The notes below the pieces were generated by a model. That model made no database searches. It was not told the DNA's origin and saw nothing but the letters and a program-made list of their open reading frames with translations. Position numbers and translations under genes: made by a program. Shown piece after piece: positions 62,064 to 64,000 of a DNA stretch of 64,000 nt; position 1 is the first letter of the stretch; every line of letters begins with the position of its first letter. The stretch lies in the NCBI GenBank assembly GCA_963712825.1, contig CAVQJP010000016.1, positions 620,001-684,000 of the forward strand. Reading direction: 5' to 3'. The DNA comes from AP-15 sp963712825. Lineage in GTDB: Bacteria; Pseudomonadota; Alphaproteobacteria; ATCC43930; CGMCC-115725.

Positions 62064-63446
62064 CTAATTCGCGCGCGATATATCGACTGCTAAATGCTCA
62101 AGCGCGGCAACCGCACCCTCCAAGATGCGACTTTGGGCGCCTTCCCCATCCTGCGTAGGAGGCATCTCGACCTCGGTGTCACGCGGGGCTCCGTCAACCT
62201 CGGTGCGAAGCGTCGCCTTACCTCCGAACGCGAGCCTGGCTCCCGTCCTTTCGGCCCGCAGCTCCAAGCATAGCACGGTCTCCGCCTTTCCAGGTCCTGG
62301 TCCGGCAGGATCGTCCGATCTCGTCCACGAGAACTCAATCCTTCGGGACTCGTCATCGTCGCCGCCATCAGGCCGGTGCCGTGCCGTCACACCCCGGCCC
62401 CGCAGGTATTCGAGCATTCCGGTTTCCAACTCGCGTGCCACCTCTATGACCCGCCGCCGTACCGTCGCGGCGTTATTCGTATCCGCCCGGGGTGGCGGGG
62501 TAACACCTCCAAGTCCAAGCAACTGTAGGGAATGACTGCGCCTTGTATCCGCGTCAGCCAGGAAATCCGCCAGCCGCAACCCAGAACGTCTACTCCAATT
62601 TTTGTCCAACGCTCTGCGCGCCAAAAAAACTAAATCCTGGTCGACATCACGCGCGTGGACTTCTGGGTCCACCGTGGCTACTATCCAGGCAAATCTATAG
62701 CGATTCTCACTAGAACTTAGATATTCAGCCTGAAACAAAGGCTCGCGCATGATCAAATCATGTAGCAGCGCACCCAATTGATACACGTCCAAGGCGTGCC
62801 ACAACTCGGGGCCCGAGTCCAACAGGCGGAACAAATACTCGGGTGGCGAATATCGGGCAGTAGCTACGATTGGAAGCTGGTTGTCATGGTCGGTTCCGAT
62901 GCCAACTGGATCATGAATATTTCTGGTTACTGATACGTCTAACAGCATTGCATGTGTAAAATCATTAGAGATAAAAATATTAGCGCTCTTGATGTCCCTG
63001 TGGCAAAGGTCTTTGCCTCTAAGGAATATAACAGCTCGCGCGATCTGATCGACAATTCCGCGGATACTGTCTCTCGGAATTGCATTCAATCTCTTTTCTA
63101 ACTCCTGCCCAGGGGCACTGCTCATCAAGAGGAACAGTCGATCTTCAAATACGCCGCCGTCGAAGACCGAAACCAGGGACGTACAGTTGTGATCTTTTAG
63201 CTGTAACTGCTGATCGATCCGGGTCCGCTGAATTTCCCCTTCGCCTCCCTGGGAGAAGCTTGGCTCATAGAGCTTCAGAGCCCGCTCGCCATCCGGTGTA
63301 TCGATGATGAAGACGGTCGCCGTCTTACCCGCACCGCTCACAGCCCGGACAGTCCACCCGGTCCCTTTGCTTGCGCTCCACCGCTCCGCGATTCGGTGAG
63401 CTTGCTCTGCGGAAGCGCCACCATCGGACGCCCCAGCGACAGCCAT
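62064..63446 (-). CDS. Serine/threonine protein kinase
   Basis: A 460-residue Hanks-type kinase with a C-terminal domain. It has a glycine loop (VSGAGKTATVF, 37-47), lysine K58 in ALKLYE, the catalytic loop HRDIKSANIFIS (H149, D151, N156), and metal-site D170. The usual DFG reads DVS, and PPE (201-203) stands for APE. It should bind ATP and is probably active. The region after about 300 is not kinase: an acidic linker, then a beta-type segment (CLELRAERTGARLAFGGKATL). There is no membrane span. AGGAGG stands five to six bases before the ATG. It is the first gene of the tricistron. Confidence 0.9.
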   Translation of the reverse strand: MAVAGASDGGASAEQAHRIAERWSASKGTGWTVRAVSGAGKTATVFIIDTPDGERALKLYEPSFSQGGEGEIQRTRIDQQLQLKDHNCTSLVSVFDGGVFEDRLFLLMSSAPGQELEKRLNAIPRDSIRGIVDQIARAVIFLRGKDLCHRDIKSANIFISNDFTHAMLLDVSVTRNIHDPVGIGTDHDNQLPIVATARYSPPEYLFRLLDSGPELWHALDVYQLGALLHDLIMREPLFQAEYLSSSENRYRFAWIVATVDPEVHARDVDQDLVFLARRALDKNWSRRSGLRLADFLADADTRRSHSLQLLGLGGVTPPPRADTNNAATVRRRVIEVARELETGMLEYLRGRGVTARHRPDGGDDDESRRIEFSWTRSDDPAGPGPGKAETVLCLELRAERTGARLAFGGKATLRTEVDGAPRDTEVEMPPTQDGEGAQSRILEGAVAALEHLAVDISRAN

Positions 63447-63470
63447 GCTTCCTCCTGGTGGCTCAGGGCA

Positions 63471-63498
63471 TACGTAGCGCCTCGTTAAACCAATTCAA
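63471..63498 (-). promoter_or_regulatory. Possible promoter of the kinase operon
   Basis: On the minus strand TTGAAT (63498-63493) is followed after 16 bases by TACGTA (63476-63471), about 25 bases before the kinase ATG. It is a moderate match and the only candidate in this short gap. Confidence 0.3.
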
Positions 63499-63516
63499 GA
63501 TTGTCTGGCCGCCGCT

Positions 63517-64000
63517 TCAGGAATTACCGACGGCTCTTCCCCGTGCGCGAATTTCGGTTGAGGAGGTGTCGAGGCGGAAACGGTGCTCGGGGATTTCGGT
63601 GAAGAGATCGGCATAGCGCGGCGGCACCGGGATGTCGGCGAGCGCGCGCACGCCGCCTGCCGCGTCGATGCGCACGGCCACCAGAAAGCTGCCCCCGGAA
63701 CTGGCGATTTCCTCGAGTGCGGCGTGCATTCGAGCCTCGTCATCGCCATAATATTTCGCCCCGAACAGCCGCTCTGCCGTGTCCGCGCCGACGACAAACG
63801 TCGTCCCCGGAAACAGCCGCGACTTTTCGACAAAGGTCGGCGCTCGCGTCAGCTCGACCGGCGCCTTCCAGGCAAATTGCGCGAGCCGGCGTCGCACCGT
63901 CTCGCCCGCCAGCGGCGGCTTGTCGACGTTGGTGACAGAGATTTCGAACGCCACGGGCTGCTGCCGCAGCTCTTCGGCGACCCGCGCCAGCAATAGATGT
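63517..64000 (-). CDS. Nucleotidyltransferase-like protein, 5' part missing
   Basis: The frame is open to the right edge, so the start lies outside the window; at least 160 residues are visible. FPGTTFVVGADTAERLFGAKYYG and the C-terminal DTSSTEIRAR resemble the adenylyltransferase (NadD/cytidylyltransferase-like) fold, in which the SSTxIR motif binds the nucleotide phosphate. The N-terminal HxGH motif would be off the edge. Similar C-terminal domains occur fused to CinA-like proteins. The stop lies 70 bases upstream of the kinase gene on the same strand. Confidence 0.6.
   Translation of the reverse strand, partial: HLLLARVAEELRQQPVAFEISVTNVDKPPLAGETVRRRLAQFAWKAPVELTRAPTFVEKSRLFPGTTFVVGADTAERLFGAKYYGDDEARMHAALEEIASSGGSFLVAVRIDAAGGVRALADIPVPPRYADLFTEIPEHRFRLDTSSTEIRARGRAVGNS

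Overview
The window is high-GC DNA with dense operons, frequent 4-base ATGA/GTGA overlaps, and gene sets typical of Alphaproteobacteria: PleD, an alr-mlaE-mlaF-radA-cvpA-purF row, and liv-type ABC operons. A Rhodospirillales- or Hyphomicrobiales-like organism fits. The sequence alone does not fix the order. One protein carries a PEP-CTERM sorting tail, so the host probably has an exosortase. No tRNA, rRNA, CRISPR array or transposase gene was seen.

Layout. 0-6 kb: tail of a probable divK, pleD, a GT2 glycosyltransferase, a GT39-like membrane protein, a lipoprotein and a MetX-like hydrolase. 6.3-8.5 kb: a lower-GC defence islet on the minus strand, mntA-hepT-apeA, with a strong promoter placed for a leaderless transcript. 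8.7-14.9 kb: metabolic genes (CoA-binding protein, enoyl-CoA hydratase, Rieske oxygenase, PEP-CTERM protein, AtzG/AtzE-like amidase pair, deazaflavin-type oxidoreductase). 15-17 kb: very small proteins, REP-like repeats and a broken DUF1269 gene. 17-25 kb: arcD-arcA, two exported proteins, an AbgT transporter and a patatin lipoprotein. 25-36 kb, minus strand: an RND efflux pair, then a cation/proton antiporter array in Mbh order (E-F-G-[MbhD+MbhE+MrpB]-C-D plus an extra MrpD-like subunit) and an AI-2E family permease.

36-45.5 kb: an enoyl-CoA hydratase and a branched-chain-type ABC uptake system (substrate-binding protein, LivH, LivM, LivG, LivF). The system is interrupted by an AT-rich DUF4236/SH3 gene, a duplicated tail of the binding protein and a reverse-oriented FMN monooxygenase. 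45.5-53 kb: the housekeeping row alr-mlaE-mlaF-radA-cvpA-purF, followed by a HigA-like antitoxin and an SDR. As given, purF has a one-base frameshift. 53-59.3 kb: a lone molybdopterin dehydrogenase large subunit, an ABM monooxygenase, a luciferase-like monooxygenase, a SnoaL-like protein, REP-like hairpins and a seven-Asp-box protein.

59.3-63.5 kb: a compact minus-strand tricistron. It encodes a Ser/Thr kinase with an unusual DVS activation motif, a small SF1 helicase (two one-base frameshifts as given) and an unrecognised 503-residue protein. This is the best candidate for an undescribed system. The window ends inside a nucleotidyltransferase-like gene.
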